DNA from: a virus
Length of the DNA stretch: 22,541 nt
Strand: one strand, 5' to 3'
Virus record (IMG/VR): IMGVR_UViG_3300009165_000041
Location: 1-22,541 of that record
Shown one piece after another: positions 8,401 through 16,600 of this stretch (position 1 is the stretch's first letter; each line of letters starts with the position of its first letter). Made by a program: the position numbers and the translations under genes. The notes under the pieces are model-generated. The model was not told the origin of the DNA. It did not search any database and saw only the letters and a list, made by a program, of their open reading frames with translations.

Positions 8401-11400
8401 TTGTACTGTGTTGAAGTTACCTTCCTTGGTTAGAGTAACTTCCATTCGGGTTTTTTCTTCCATCCATGTATCTTGTGAAGGATACAGTTGCACTTCACCG
8501 TTAAAGGTAACAACAGCGAATGGGTTAACGTATTCTGATCTCGACGCAAGAGGTTGCTCAACACAAGTTACGTTTGTGTAAGGCAATGACAGAATATCAC
8601 CTGTCATTGTGTAATGTGAAGTCAATCTTTGTGATTGTGTCAACGCTGATTCTTTCAAATCGATACTTGTTGATTCAGCGAAAGCACGACATTCACCTTG
8701 CTCAAAGTCAAGAGCACATAGGAAGTCTGGGTGAGCTGCATCACTGACAGCTTGACTTGCAAACGAATCAGTCAAAATACCTGCCTTGAAACGATCAAAT
8801 CCATTTGAGTCAGTCACTGTCTTACTGATAGTTTCACTTTCAAGTAGAGACAGCTGTGCATAGTACTCTAGGTTGTTGATACGGCGCTCGAGCTGACCAA
8901 TATCGGCCATAGTGTAACGCTTATGTTCTTTCTTGCTAATCTGAATATCATTTGAGTTTGCGCTAAATGATCCAGGCGCAAGTCTTGCCAAGCTGATAAT
9001 CATGCTGTTTTGCTTAGGGATAGGTTCCTTCAATGAATAACCTGGCTCACCCGCAACAACCTCTAGCTTGTTGTTACTATCGATTGTGATGATGTCTATT
9101 CTTGGTAGGTAATATGAGTAGTTGACCTTGAAGAAAGTATTAAGTGATGTTGGTTCAGTTACAGATGCACCATCAATAGTCAAGAATGACAGACCATCAT
9201 CTGAAATACGTGGACGGAAGTCAATCGAGTCACGAAGAATAGTATCGACCTTATCACGGGCAACGTCAACATATGAGTTAACTGTGAAGAAGTCACCAGC
9301 ACTATGGTTGAAGTATTCAAATACAATACGGACAGTGTTGTTCAGTTTTGGGCAGTCTTTCTTCTTAGACAGCTTACCCAAACCATAGAACATAGGTGTT
9401 TGACCGTTATCCAAAATAAACTGGTTTGTAATGTCGTTATAGCCTTCGGTAGCTGTTGCTGTCGCCCAGTCATCATAATCTGTGCCTGTTAGGTTACCAG
9501 CACCTCTTGCCTTCATGACTTTAACAACACGATACACGTCTGCTTCGTTCAGTTGCAGTACAGCCTTTTCAAGTGTCTTCTGGTTTGTGACATCCATGAT
9601 CTTGATGGCACGAGTTTTTGTTTTTTCACGGGCCGCTGTTGATGTTTTCTCAACTGTAGTTAGAACTTCGTGCGCCTCTGACGCAAGGCCTGAAATTGTC
9701 AGTGTCTTAGCATCAGGTGAGAGAGTCATATTAGGCGCTGCTAGAATGGCTCCTGAAGAGATAACCGATACCAAGTAGTTGCCTGTAGTGATAGGTGCAA
9801 ATGTTTCACCATCAACAGTCAGTGTAATTGTAATGGTTCCAGCTGTTGGGTTCAACAGGTTGAAGTGACGGCGTACAGTGTATGTTGTAGCGATAGTTGT
9901 GTCATCTTTACTACGGACGTTACGCACATACTCTTTGGTGAACGGGGTCAACAAGCTAGCTGATACTGAGAAAATTGAGCTGTAGACAGCATCAATCGTT
10001 TGAGACTCAAGTGTTGTGGCGAAGTTATATGGAACTGTCAATGAGCTGTCTGATGTAGGCACAACCCAGCTTGTCTTGACTGTCAAACCAGAACCAATAC
10101 GAATATACTGACCTGAAGTTACGTTGCTCAGGAATGAAGTTCCGATACCTGATACTGTCTTTTGACCTGATGTGATATTTACCAAACCAGGTAGACGAAC
10201 TAGTTCTTCAACAAGGTCGGCTTGGAAACCTGACGATCCTTGTCCAATAATAGACTTAACATGTAGACCCCATGTGTATTCAGGTTGTAGGTCAACGTCA
10301 AAAATCTGTAGACGATACTTAGCAGTTGCGGATCCTTGTGTTCCTTCTTGATAGTCCATTGAACGAACACGACATGTACCGATCTTAACAGGATCAGCAG
10401 TAGGAGCACCGATAGCAATGTTTTGTGAGCCGTTATAAGCTGAACCGCCGTTGATAACACGGATCTCTTGAATTTCACCAGTCAACGAAACAATGGCCTT
10501 AAGAATTGCGCCTGAACCACCACCACCTGTCACTGTTACTGTTGGAGGGTTGTTACGGTCATAACCATAACCCATGTCAGTAACAGTAATGGATGTAATG
10601 GTTCCAGTTTGAGTGTTTGATGCTGTTGCTTGTCTTTTGTTTGTGTCGAATGTTAGCAGTTCAGCACGAGTGTAGTAATACAAGTCAACTTGTTCGTATG
10701 TGCTAATGTTAGGCAAACCACGAAGGTTGGTCACCTCAGCATATGTACCAGCAGCCGCAGGTACAATTTCGTTCTCAACATGTTCGTATGTTAGAGCCTT
10801 TTCGCTGGTTAGTGTTTGATCAGCCTTTGTTTCAACTTCATAGCCACTAACATAACCTTTACCAGGCGCAATCTTATAAACAATCTTGCCTGCATTTTCA
10901 CGGTTAGTGAACAGCGAATCTGTTTCTTTTGGTCTGAAAATACCGTTGTTTGACAGGTTGGTTTGCATCTTGTTGAGCATAACCCAGTTAATGTTACCAT
11001 CGTTAACCTTATAACCTGTAGCCTCAGAAGGAGCTGAAGGACCCGCTGCACCATCATTCAGCGCTTCCCATGTTGCACCATTTGATTTTACAACGTCACC
11101 CTGCAAGTATGATACACCTGCTTTCCAATCACCACGATAGTTGTTTCTATAGTTGTTGGATGTAACAACAAAAGGTTTAACTTCATAATCACCCGACTCA
11201 TCATATGTACGACGAGCAAAAATCTTCTCGATTTCTGAGTACTCTGTTGCAGTTACTTCCTGAATGATTTGACCTTTTTTAACATGGATAAGGTCAATGA
11301 ACTTTTCCTCAAGAACATTTCCTTCATCATCAGTTGTTTCTAGGTCATCAAAGTTAAATGAGCGCTTAGATAGGATCAGTTCCAGCTTGTAACGGTTAGC

Positions 11401-12102
11401 ACCAGGAGCAGCATAGTTGCTGTAACCGAGTGCGTTATCATACAATGATTCATCTTCTACTGCTGTTACGATTGTCTCTTTGATTTCCAGACCAGCACGC
11501 CATGTAGGAGTCTTGCTGAATTTTTCCAGAGTAATTGTTTGCTTATCAACACGAACAAAGTATCCGTTGATGTAGTAAATACCTTCGTTAACTGTAACGA
11601 TTGATGCTGATGAAACTGCTTCTGATGAGACAAGTTTAACCTTAACGTCTGCATTAGTTGAGTCATACAGAACTTCACTGTTCTTGAACTGTTTAACTTC
11701 TTCTTCGGTTGTTGAAGAAGAAATGAACTTAACATATAGTAACGGTGCGTCTTTGTTGGTTGATAGGTCGTAGTGAACAACCAAGGCAGTCACGCCTGTT
11801 TCAGAGCCAACCAATGTTTGACCAACAAGGTTGTCTAGGATAAGATCAGCTGAAACGTCGTTGTATAGACCAACCAACTTCAATGAGTATACTGCTGAGT
11901 CGTAATAAACGTGTCCAGGAATAACCATCGAACCATTCTTAAAGACGTGATCAGCATGGCTCTTGATTTGATTTTGCAGGATAGATTGAATCTGGTTCAA
12001 CTCACGGGTTTGTACTGGGCGAGTTGGGACGAACAACATCTTATAGAAGTTCTTGTCGTCTGTGAAATCGTCAAAGTATGGAGCGACGTTAAAATTTTGC
12101 AT
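5407..12102 (-). CDS. Giant DUF4815-family virion/baseplate protein (possible gp9/gp10 functional counterpart)
   Basis: This 2231-residue protein starts at ATG 12102 (MQNFNVAPYFDDFTDDKNFY); AGGA lies 10 bases upstream. Its N-terminus (LFVPTRPVQTRELNQIQSIL, QNQIKSHADHVFKNGS) is the signature I associate with DUF4815, found in large structural proteins of marine T4-like phages. Residues about 322-378 are a CBM5/12-like module (DWKAGVSYLQGDVV). Residues about 500-566 hold one or two GxGY repeats. Residues about 1062-1092 (YTMADIGQLERRINNLEYY) form a short predicted coiled coil typical of these proteins. Residues 1247-1275 are Trp-rich. Residues 1801-1870 contain an ENHGFVEGDTVALSG module. The C-terminal part is beta-rich and unassigned. 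It follows gp8, where T4 carries 9, 10, 11 and 12, so a peripheral wedge or fiber-docking role is likely. The exact role is unproven. Confidence 0.82.
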   Translation of the reverse strand: MQNFNVAPYFDDFTDDKNFYKMLFVPTRPVQTRELNQIQSILQNQIKSHADHVFKNGSMVIPGHVYYDSAVYSLKLVGLYNDVSADLILDNLVGQTLVGSETGVTALVVHYDLSTNKDAPLLYVKFISSSTTEEEVKQFKNSEVLYDSTNADVKVKLVSSEAVSSASIVTVNEGIYYINGYFVRVDKQTITLEKFSKTPTWRAGLEIKETIVTAVEDESLYDNALGYSNYAAPGANRYKLELILSKRSFNFDDLETTDDEGNVLEEKFIDLIHVKKGQIIQEVTATEYSEIEKIFARRTYDESGDYEVKPFVVTSNNYRNNYRGDWKAGVSYLQGDVVKSNGATWEALNDGAAGPSAPSEATGYKVNDGNINWVMLNKMQTNLSNNGIFRPKETDSLFTNRENAGKIVYKIAPGKGYVSGYEVETKADQTLTSEKALTYEHVENEIVPAAAGTYAEVTNLRGLPNISTYEQVDLYYYTRAELLTFDTNKRQATASNTQTGTITSITVTDMGYGYDRNNPPTVTVTGGGGSGAILKAIVSLTGEIQEIRVINGGSAYNGSQNIAIGAPTADPVKIGTCRVRSMDYQEGTQGSATAKYRLQIFDVDLQPEYTWGLHVKSIIGQGSSGFQADLVEELVRLPGLVNITSGQKTVSGIGTSFLSNVTSGQYIRIGSGLTVKTSWVVPTSDSSLTVPYNFATTLESQTIDAVYSSIFSVSASLLTPFTKEYVRNVRSKDDTTIATTYTVRRHFNLLNPTAGTITITLTVDGETFAPITTGNYLVSVISSGAILAAPNMTLSPDAKTLTISGLASEAHEVLTTVEKTSTAAREKTKTRAIKIMDVTNQKTLEKAVLQLNEADVYRVVKVMKARGAGNLTGTDYDDWATATATEGYNDITNQFILDNGQTPMFYGLGKLSKKKDCPKLNNTVRIVFEYFNHSAGDFFTVNSYVDVARDKVDTILRDSIDFRPRISDDGLSFLTIDGASVTEPTSLNTFFKVNYSYYLPRIDIITIDSNNKLEVVAGEPGYSLKEPIPKQNSMIISLARLAPGSFSANSNDIQISKKEHKRYTMADIGQLERRINNLEYYAQLSLLESETISKTVTDSNGFDRFKAGILTDSFASQAVSDAAHPDFLCALDFEQGECRAFAESTSIDLKESALTQSQRLTSHYTMTGDILSLPYTNVTCVEQPLASRSEYVNPFAVVTFNGEVQLYPSQDTWMEEKTRMEVTLTKEGNFNTVQAALASSGQLGTRWNSWQTNWSGITFNMNQNNAWTRQWGNRWLDGEGFRGRVTGMLQAGNIPTSNQFLTGHLGIGVAPFGEQGGVGTVNINQNRSRTGIETRLNESWTTTIDDRIVETTIIPTIRTRPVVIKAAGLRPNTKVVPFFSDIDVSEYCYGLNELVVSGSISGKFALYEEGVVDDEDNEARRLSTKDVETKSKSLVAQLKGVFFDRGEVVKVFNGTIDTGATAIVVDIVKQTKDGIDEQVVKVIGRKNGATFDWNAVPTNLTGYSIKSTSGNASCSFSKIRNPGLVTNSQGAVHVSFYIPNNATHKFNTGSRVFKFTDDSTNNDALATTTAVGNYIASGTLQVKDRTITNVRNAGDVVTQNVTQNETINQTLFIAGRGDPLAQTFSISEQSGAFITQAEVYFVAKDPTLPVRCEIRSVVNGYPGPDVLARKSLNPSEVNVDATKMVPTVFTFAQPIYLAPVVEYCIVLLSDSTVYKVWIARMGEEILGTNKLITSQPSLGSLFKSQNNSTWTAEQYEDLTFKIYKAKFDISQRASIEFVNKRIPTVRLNDNPFYAVQGTNIVRVFQENHGFVEGDTVALSGAYVGTTGPFAALGTEYLAGDLATDSKSYIVDNVEHDFYTIEITSAAGAAVNAAFTTQFGGEEVEGTYQIAYSTLFPNFQVQAFPDTTAVLSIKPMKGDPVNAYNFISEFEAPNRENVHFTSMMLVASHDNESKRLAKDKSLQMTVTFQSDDENLSPVLDSQRCSAILVNNKINDPSLDNINFASFDDVVLCTNKTISFLHSQKANPEECNSYFETTDATLFDDFDKISVGKYVTVTSGTNNGFTFKVLRPTKLTVGVTETYRIYVDGAVSFTSGTSTSNCSLTLHTRYTDEIAPYNTSVLSTYVSQAMRTTVASTGVRITLDANIPTGTMIEVYHRHMVANSLVPLHEICWHPIPSLTTLVTTADFNNMTEYVFEKTGIAAHDVGQVKIVFRSSNPALTPRVSALRVISLA
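8278..8364 (-). other. Trp-rich segment of the DUF4815 protein
   Basis: Residues 1247-1275 contain six Trp (RWNSWQTNWSGI, then AWTRQWGNRWL) in 29 residues, while Trp is rare elsewhere in this protein. The cluster could be a packing core or an aromatic binding patch. Confidence 0.6.
10405..10605 (-). repeat. GxGY beta-repeat module in the DUF4815 protein
   Basis: Residues about 500-566 read TITSITVTDMGYGYDRNNPP, then TVTVTGGGGSGAILKAIV, then GEIQEIRVINGGSAYNG. This is the same unit pattern (G.GY..P.V.V.G.G.GA...A.V, then a strand and G.GY) that fills much of the gp7-position protein and is inserted in gp8. Confidence 0.75.
10969..11139 (-). other. CBM5/12-like module in the DUF4815 protein
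   Basis: Residues about 322-378 contain DWKAGVSYLQGDVV, then WEALNDGAAGPSAPS, then VNDGNINWVML. The W..G..Y..GD.V...G..W.A...G....P layout, closing with DG.I.W..L, resembles carbohydrate-binding module family 5/12-type modules. It aligns by eye with two segments of the 2123-residue protein. Confidence 0.55.
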
Positions 12103-12112
12103 TCTTTAGGTA

Positions 12113-12116
12113 TCCT
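12113..12116 (-). promoter_or_regulatory. Weak ribosome binding site AGGA
   Basis: AGGA lies 10 bases before the ATG at 12102, longer than the usual spacing. No better purine run is closer, so this is the likely site for the giant DUF4815 gene. Confidence 0.4.
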
Positions 12117-12132
12117 GTTATTGCAACTGTTT

Positions 12133-12140
12133 TATTTATG
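12133..12140 (-). promoter_or_regulatory. Late-promoter-like CATAAATA before the DUF4815 gene
   Basis: The minus strand reads CATAAATA immediately after the TAA stop of gp8 (12141-12143) and 30 bases before the ATG at 12102. It differs from the T4 octamer only at the first base, as allowed by the NATAAATA form described for cyanophages. The predicted transcript would start about 6-7 bases downstream, leaving a short leader with the AGGA site. Confidence 0.6.
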
Positions 12141-13568
12141 TTAGAATTCAAAGGTAATGATGATGACTTCAGTTTGGTCAGCCGATCTTTGAATTGCACG
12201 TCTGTTTTCATAATAAATGACCTGACCAGTATACTTTTCAACCTCAGGGCCACCGTTTGTTTTATCAAGCACTGCAGTGATTGTTCCTGTTCCAAGAGCA
12301 CTTGTTGATACAGTCTTACCTACGTTGAATGATGAACTTGCACCAGCACCAACTTGCTCCGATTCTGTTCTAATGTAGCGAACAACCAGATCAGGACCAC
12401 TAACATATGTGTCGATGATTCTTCCCTTAGCGCCATCTTGTTCTGTGATGATGCTATCAGGAGAGAACGAACCTGAGTATGGGTTCAACTTGATTGCATA
12501 GCAAGACGAGGCTGTTGGTAGTGTCAACAAAGATGTACCACCGTTTTCGATTGGGTTTGCAACCAAACCAATTTGACGGTAATCGTTAGTAACAGGGAAG
12601 TCACCAGCGCCTTCGGCCTCAACAAACGCCGAGTAGGCGATAACAAAATAACCATTCAAGTCACGAACAGGATCAGCACCAAGACCATCTTTAGGTGTGA
12701 TAATCGCTGTAGCTGTTGCAGTTGTTCCTGCCGAAGGTGCGGCGATAACAATGTTCGCCCATGTATAACCTGTACCATAGTTGGTCATATTGACACCAAC
12801 CACTTTACCTGTACCGTCGACAACTGCGACAGCTGTTGCGTTTGCGCCATCACCTTCAACTGTTACGGAAGGTGGAGTACCTTGCACATAGCCTGTACCT
12901 TGACCTGTAACCAGCACGTTGAAGATAGCGCCGGGGTATGTTGTTTTAGCTGTTTGCTGTGCGTTCCACTGAACTTCATATGGGTCACCTGTCAACGGAG
13001 CAGTTATAAGCGTTCTAACAGGGTGATAATATGTGCTTTGGAACTTGTTAACCGCTGTTGAGTCTGTTGTACCAATGTACTTCCAAACATAACCATCTGC
13101 GCCTGTTACAGGAAGGAACTGTGCGCCACCTGTACCGAGTGTTTGAGGAGAAACTGTTGATTGACCGTTTGTCTTCAAGCAAACATAAACACTGTTATTT
13201 GCTGTTACAACGTAATAGTTTGCGTCACTTAGTGACAGTGGGTAAGTTGATGATCCTGTGTCAATATCAACACCAGGAACTGTACCATCGTAGTCGTGAC
13301 GGTACATGTCGTAATACTTACCAGCTGTCCAAGTTCTACGGTAGATGCCGTGTGACACATCATTGGAAGTGATTCGCTTCATAGCGATCATGGAGTCCCA
13401 AATCTTGTTGTCTTGCTTTACGTTATCAGCAGGGTTAGGCGGAACTAGGTCATCTGGCCAGGATTCGGGGCGTCCGATAAACATGTAGTAATAGTTAGAT
13501 GCACTTAGTGCGTCAATGAATTTTTTAGCATTGAACACTCTGAATTTGCTTGTGATAATTGCGGCCAT
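12141..13568 (-). CDS. gp8: Baseplate wedge protein gp8, with inserted beta-repeats
   Basis: This 475-residue protein starts at ATG 13568 with a well-placed GGAGT. The match to T4 gp8 runs through several blocks in order: IITSKFRVFNAKKF near the start, a PESWP...PPNPAD segment at about 34-48, VYVCLK at about 127-132, DGYVWKYI at about 158-165, NDYRQIGLVANPIENGG at about 328-344, and the C-terminal YTGQVIYYENRRAIQRSADQ followed by ITFEF. T4 gp8 (334 residues) ends with a very similar YMENR...DQTE...FTF. In T4, gp8 forms a dimer in the wedge with gp10, gp7, gp6 and gp53. The extra length comes mainly from residues about 213-298, two GxGY units, and from about 350-435, a less regular Ser/Gly-rich beta stretch. 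Both lie between conserved gp8 blocks, so they look like surface insertions. Confidence 0.9.
   Translation of the reverse strand: MAAIITSKFRVFNAKKFIDALSASNYYYMFIGRPESWPDDLVPPNPADNVKQDNKIWDSMIAMKRITSNDVSHGIYRRTWTAGKYYDMYRHDYDGTVPGVDIDTGSSTYPLSLSDANYYVVTANNSVYVCLKTNGQSTVSPQTLGTGGAQFLPVTGADGYVWKYIGTTDSTAVNKFQSTYYHPVRTLITAPLTGDPYEVQWNAQQTAKTTYPGAIFNVLVTGQGTGYVQGTPPSVTVEGDGANATAVAVVDGTGKVVGVNMTNYGTGYTWANIVIAAPSAGTTATATAIITPKDGLGADPVRDLNGYFVIAYSAFVEAEGAGDFPVTNDYRQIGLVANPIENGGTSLLTLPTASSCYAIKLNPYSGSFSPDSIITEQDGAKGRIIDTYVSGPDLVVRYIRTESEQVGAGASSSFNVGKTVSTSALGTGTITAVLDKTNGGPEVEKYTGQVIYYENRRAIQRSADQTEVIIITFEF
12675..12932 (-). repeat. GxGY beta-repeat pair inserted in gp8
   Basis: Residues about 213-298 read VLVTGQGTGYVQGTPP, then SVTVEGDGANATAVAVV, then GKVVGVNMTNYGTGYTW, then ANIVIAAPSAGTTATATAII. 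These are two consecutive units of the module repeated in the neighbouring 2123-residue protein. T4 gp8 has no counterpart here in my recollection of its sequence. Confidence 0.78.
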
Positions 13569-13575
13569 TAGATAG

Positions 13576-13580
13576 ACTCC
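13576..13580 (-). promoter_or_regulatory. Ribosome binding site GGAGT for gp8
   Basis: GGAGT lies 7 bases before ATG 13568, the best Shine-Dalgarno match in the window, and fixes the gp8 start. Confidence 0.7.
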
Positions 13581-13593
13581 GGATGAGATTTCT

Positions 13594-13601
13594 TATTTAT
13601 C
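13594..13601 (-). promoter_or_regulatory. Late-promoter-like GATAAATA before gp8
   Basis: The minus strand reads GATAAATA 25 bases before the gp8 ATG and 3 bases after the TAA stop of the preceding giant gene. A start point about 6-7 bases downstream would leave the GGAGT site inside the leader. It fits NATAAATA, not the strict T4 octamer. Confidence 0.6.
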
Positions 13602-13604
13602 AAG

Positions 13605-16600
13605 TTAAATAAACTTCTTGGTTCCAAACGATCTTTCAACTGTTACGTTGCCACCTGTACCACTACCTAGGTATTCAACACTGAAAGAGTCATCATTAAT
13701 TTTGGTTATTACGAACGGTTGGCTAATGTTTAGACCACCTGAGGTAAACGATAGAAAGACAATCTGACCATCGAATAATCCATGAGCCACCTCACTAACT
13801 GTGACTAAATCAGCTGCCCATGTATATGTTGCTGATGTGAATATTCCACTGATAGGTGATAACACTTCATACTTAACCCACATATCTGTTGCTGTTGGTT
13901 GATGCATTAAGTCACGGTGAATCATCATTGAGTGGTTGTTAACCGTGAATCGAGAACAATCATCTCCAAACGAATCAGTCATCCATGAACCAACTGAGCG
14001 AGTCATTTTTGTTATAGCCAGATTGGCTAATGACAGTGTATAGTTAGCACCAACACCAACACCTGAGATCGTTAGTGTGTCAGCAACATTATAGTTGGCG
14101 CCACCGTACACTACATTGATAGCAACAACTTCACCGTTGGATACAATTGCTTCTAGAATAGCACCACTACCTGTTGAGGTATTAATCGACACTGTAGTTG
14201 TAAGGGAACTATATCCTGATCCTACTGCAACTCTACTTGTCTTAGCGATGGTATTAGTTAAAGTGTCATCAACAAAAGTTAACGTACCAGGATTAGTCAT
14301 GTCCATAAACTTGCATAGTTGAGTGTTAACACGACCACGGCGAAGTTTGTTTAGGAGTGATGAGAGATCAACATTACCACTAGCAAGCTCTTTGATGATA
14401 TAAGGAGTGATATCTGATACTCTTAGCCATAGTAGTTCGCTAATATATCCAACATATGCCCCAAGATACAAGCTTGCGTACAATGAGAACAACAACAAGT
14501 ATGTAACGTCACTAATTTGTTCACCTGTGTCTGTTGTAGGCATGTCAACAGTTGCACTACCGTAACCTTCGATAACAATATCACCAAATAACTTGAACCC
14601 TGATGGGTGAACCAATGACTTCAATGTTTGCTCATAATCGCTCAATGAAAGACCAGTTGATACCTTGTACGCATAGTCATGGTATCTATAGCTGTCATGT
14701 AGAACAATGTCGGTGTTGCTCAGATAACCTGACGACTTACTAAACACTGCTTTATACTTACCAACAGCAGCGTTACCAACTACGCCTGAAGCACGGTTCT
14801 GCCACAACACTCTTGTCTTAAGTCTTGTTCTCTCACCAACAATAACATTACCGATACCGATATAGTTACTGATTTCGTTTACTAAGTATGAATCCTTCTC
14901 AGACAGAATCAGGAAGTCATTTTTGCCTGCTGACAGTGTCAGAATATAGATGTCAGTTGTTCCACCAAGAACAACCAAGTTTCTGTCCAAGTCAACTTCT
15001 TTCACATACGCATGAGGGCCTTTAGTAAAGTCATTGTCAGGATAGTTATAACCGTCAACATAAACTAGTTCACCAACCATGAATGGATATGTCATATCAC
15101 TGACAATCAGGTTCAATGGGAACGAAACAAGTGGAACTTCCTTATAGTTGAATCCGAAGTCAGTTGTATTGAATCCTTTAACTGCGCCGATTGTATTCGA
15201 TACTGCAATAACAGCTGACGCACCATCGTTGTTTTCAATTACTGCAAGTGGAAGGGTAGTATAACCATACCCTTTATCACGAATAGTGATCTCCGAGATC
15301 GCACCAATAGCTGATACATCATCAACAATAACTGTAGGAAATTGGGTGTATTTTGTACCTTGTGTATCGACGGATGCATCTGTTACACTTCCGAAACCTG
15401 CGATGTTGGCTGATAGAGCTGCTGCGGTGCCGTCTCCAATTACTGAAAGGAAGGTGTAGTTGTAACCTGTTCCAGCGTTTGTAATTTCAACACTCTTAAT
15501 AGGACGATCAGCGAATGCCTGGATGACAGCATTTCTTCCTACGTTTGTAGCGACATATGCATGGGCCCAAGTGTATCCTGATCCAGGAGTGATTGTAATT
15601 GAATCGATAGTTCCGTCTGATGCTAGAACTGTTGTGCCACCTGCACCTGCGCCATCACCTACAACATAGATGGTAGGGGCTGTACTATACACTCCGTTTT
15701 TAGTTATAGTGAACGAATCAACAGCACCGGCGAGCAAATTGGCCTCGACTTCAGCATCACCTGGGTTGTTATACACGACAATGGACGGAGTAACGTATAA
15801 CGCTCCTGCTTCGACAATATCATATGAACCAATAACTCCTGATACTTTTTGAGCCAAGAGATCTGAGTCCATGTTTGTGTTTGCATGAACTTGAACTGTA
15901 CCCATAACTCCCTTAGGACCTAGGTACAACCAATCAACAGCGCCATCTGATACAGTACCAGTAGTATGTGTGGGCGGAGTTGCTCCTGCTGTACCACCTG
16001 CTACTGCTTGATATTGGTAATCACCGTACCATACTTCTTCTCCGGTATTATATGTGTCACCCGAGTTCCATTCGTTGATAACAGTGATTGTACTATTGAT
16101 GTATCCAGTTCCACCATTAGTGACTGTTGCTGATACAATTGTATCTGACTGTAGAGGGTCTGTCTTAATTGTCGCAGTTGCACCAGCACCATCCATGTTA
16201 ATGAATTCGATTGTGCTATTGTTAGGGTAACCTGTACCACCATTAACAATGTACACTGAGGTAATCTTGCCATTAACATAGTTAGCTTCCAGGATCGCAT
16301 CTTCACCCAGCCCGGCGACGCAATGAACACCAGCACTTCTTTCGCACTGAATGTAATCACCAGCACCAAATTGAACTGGGTAGCTATCTTGTAAGTAATA
16401 ATGAATAACAGGGTTGGTTGTTGTTCCTTCAACTTTGACAACCACCCCACGCTTGATTGATCTTAGGGCGCTGACACCAACAAAGATAATATCGCCTGCG
16501 AGGAATGTTCCTACACCATTGCGACCAATGAACTTCTTAACCTTTGCATCGATCTCTTTTAGGTTCAGCTTAACTTTAGCTGTCGCATTATCTTCTTCGT

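Noticed and set aside
5254-12144. Other plus- and minus-strand short frames overlapping the DUF4815 gene (for example 6014-6403 plus and 10200-10478 minus)
   Set aside because: Each lies fully inside the 2231-residue gene or crosses its start, with no ribosome site and no recognisable protein. The long frame is intact and carries clear domains.
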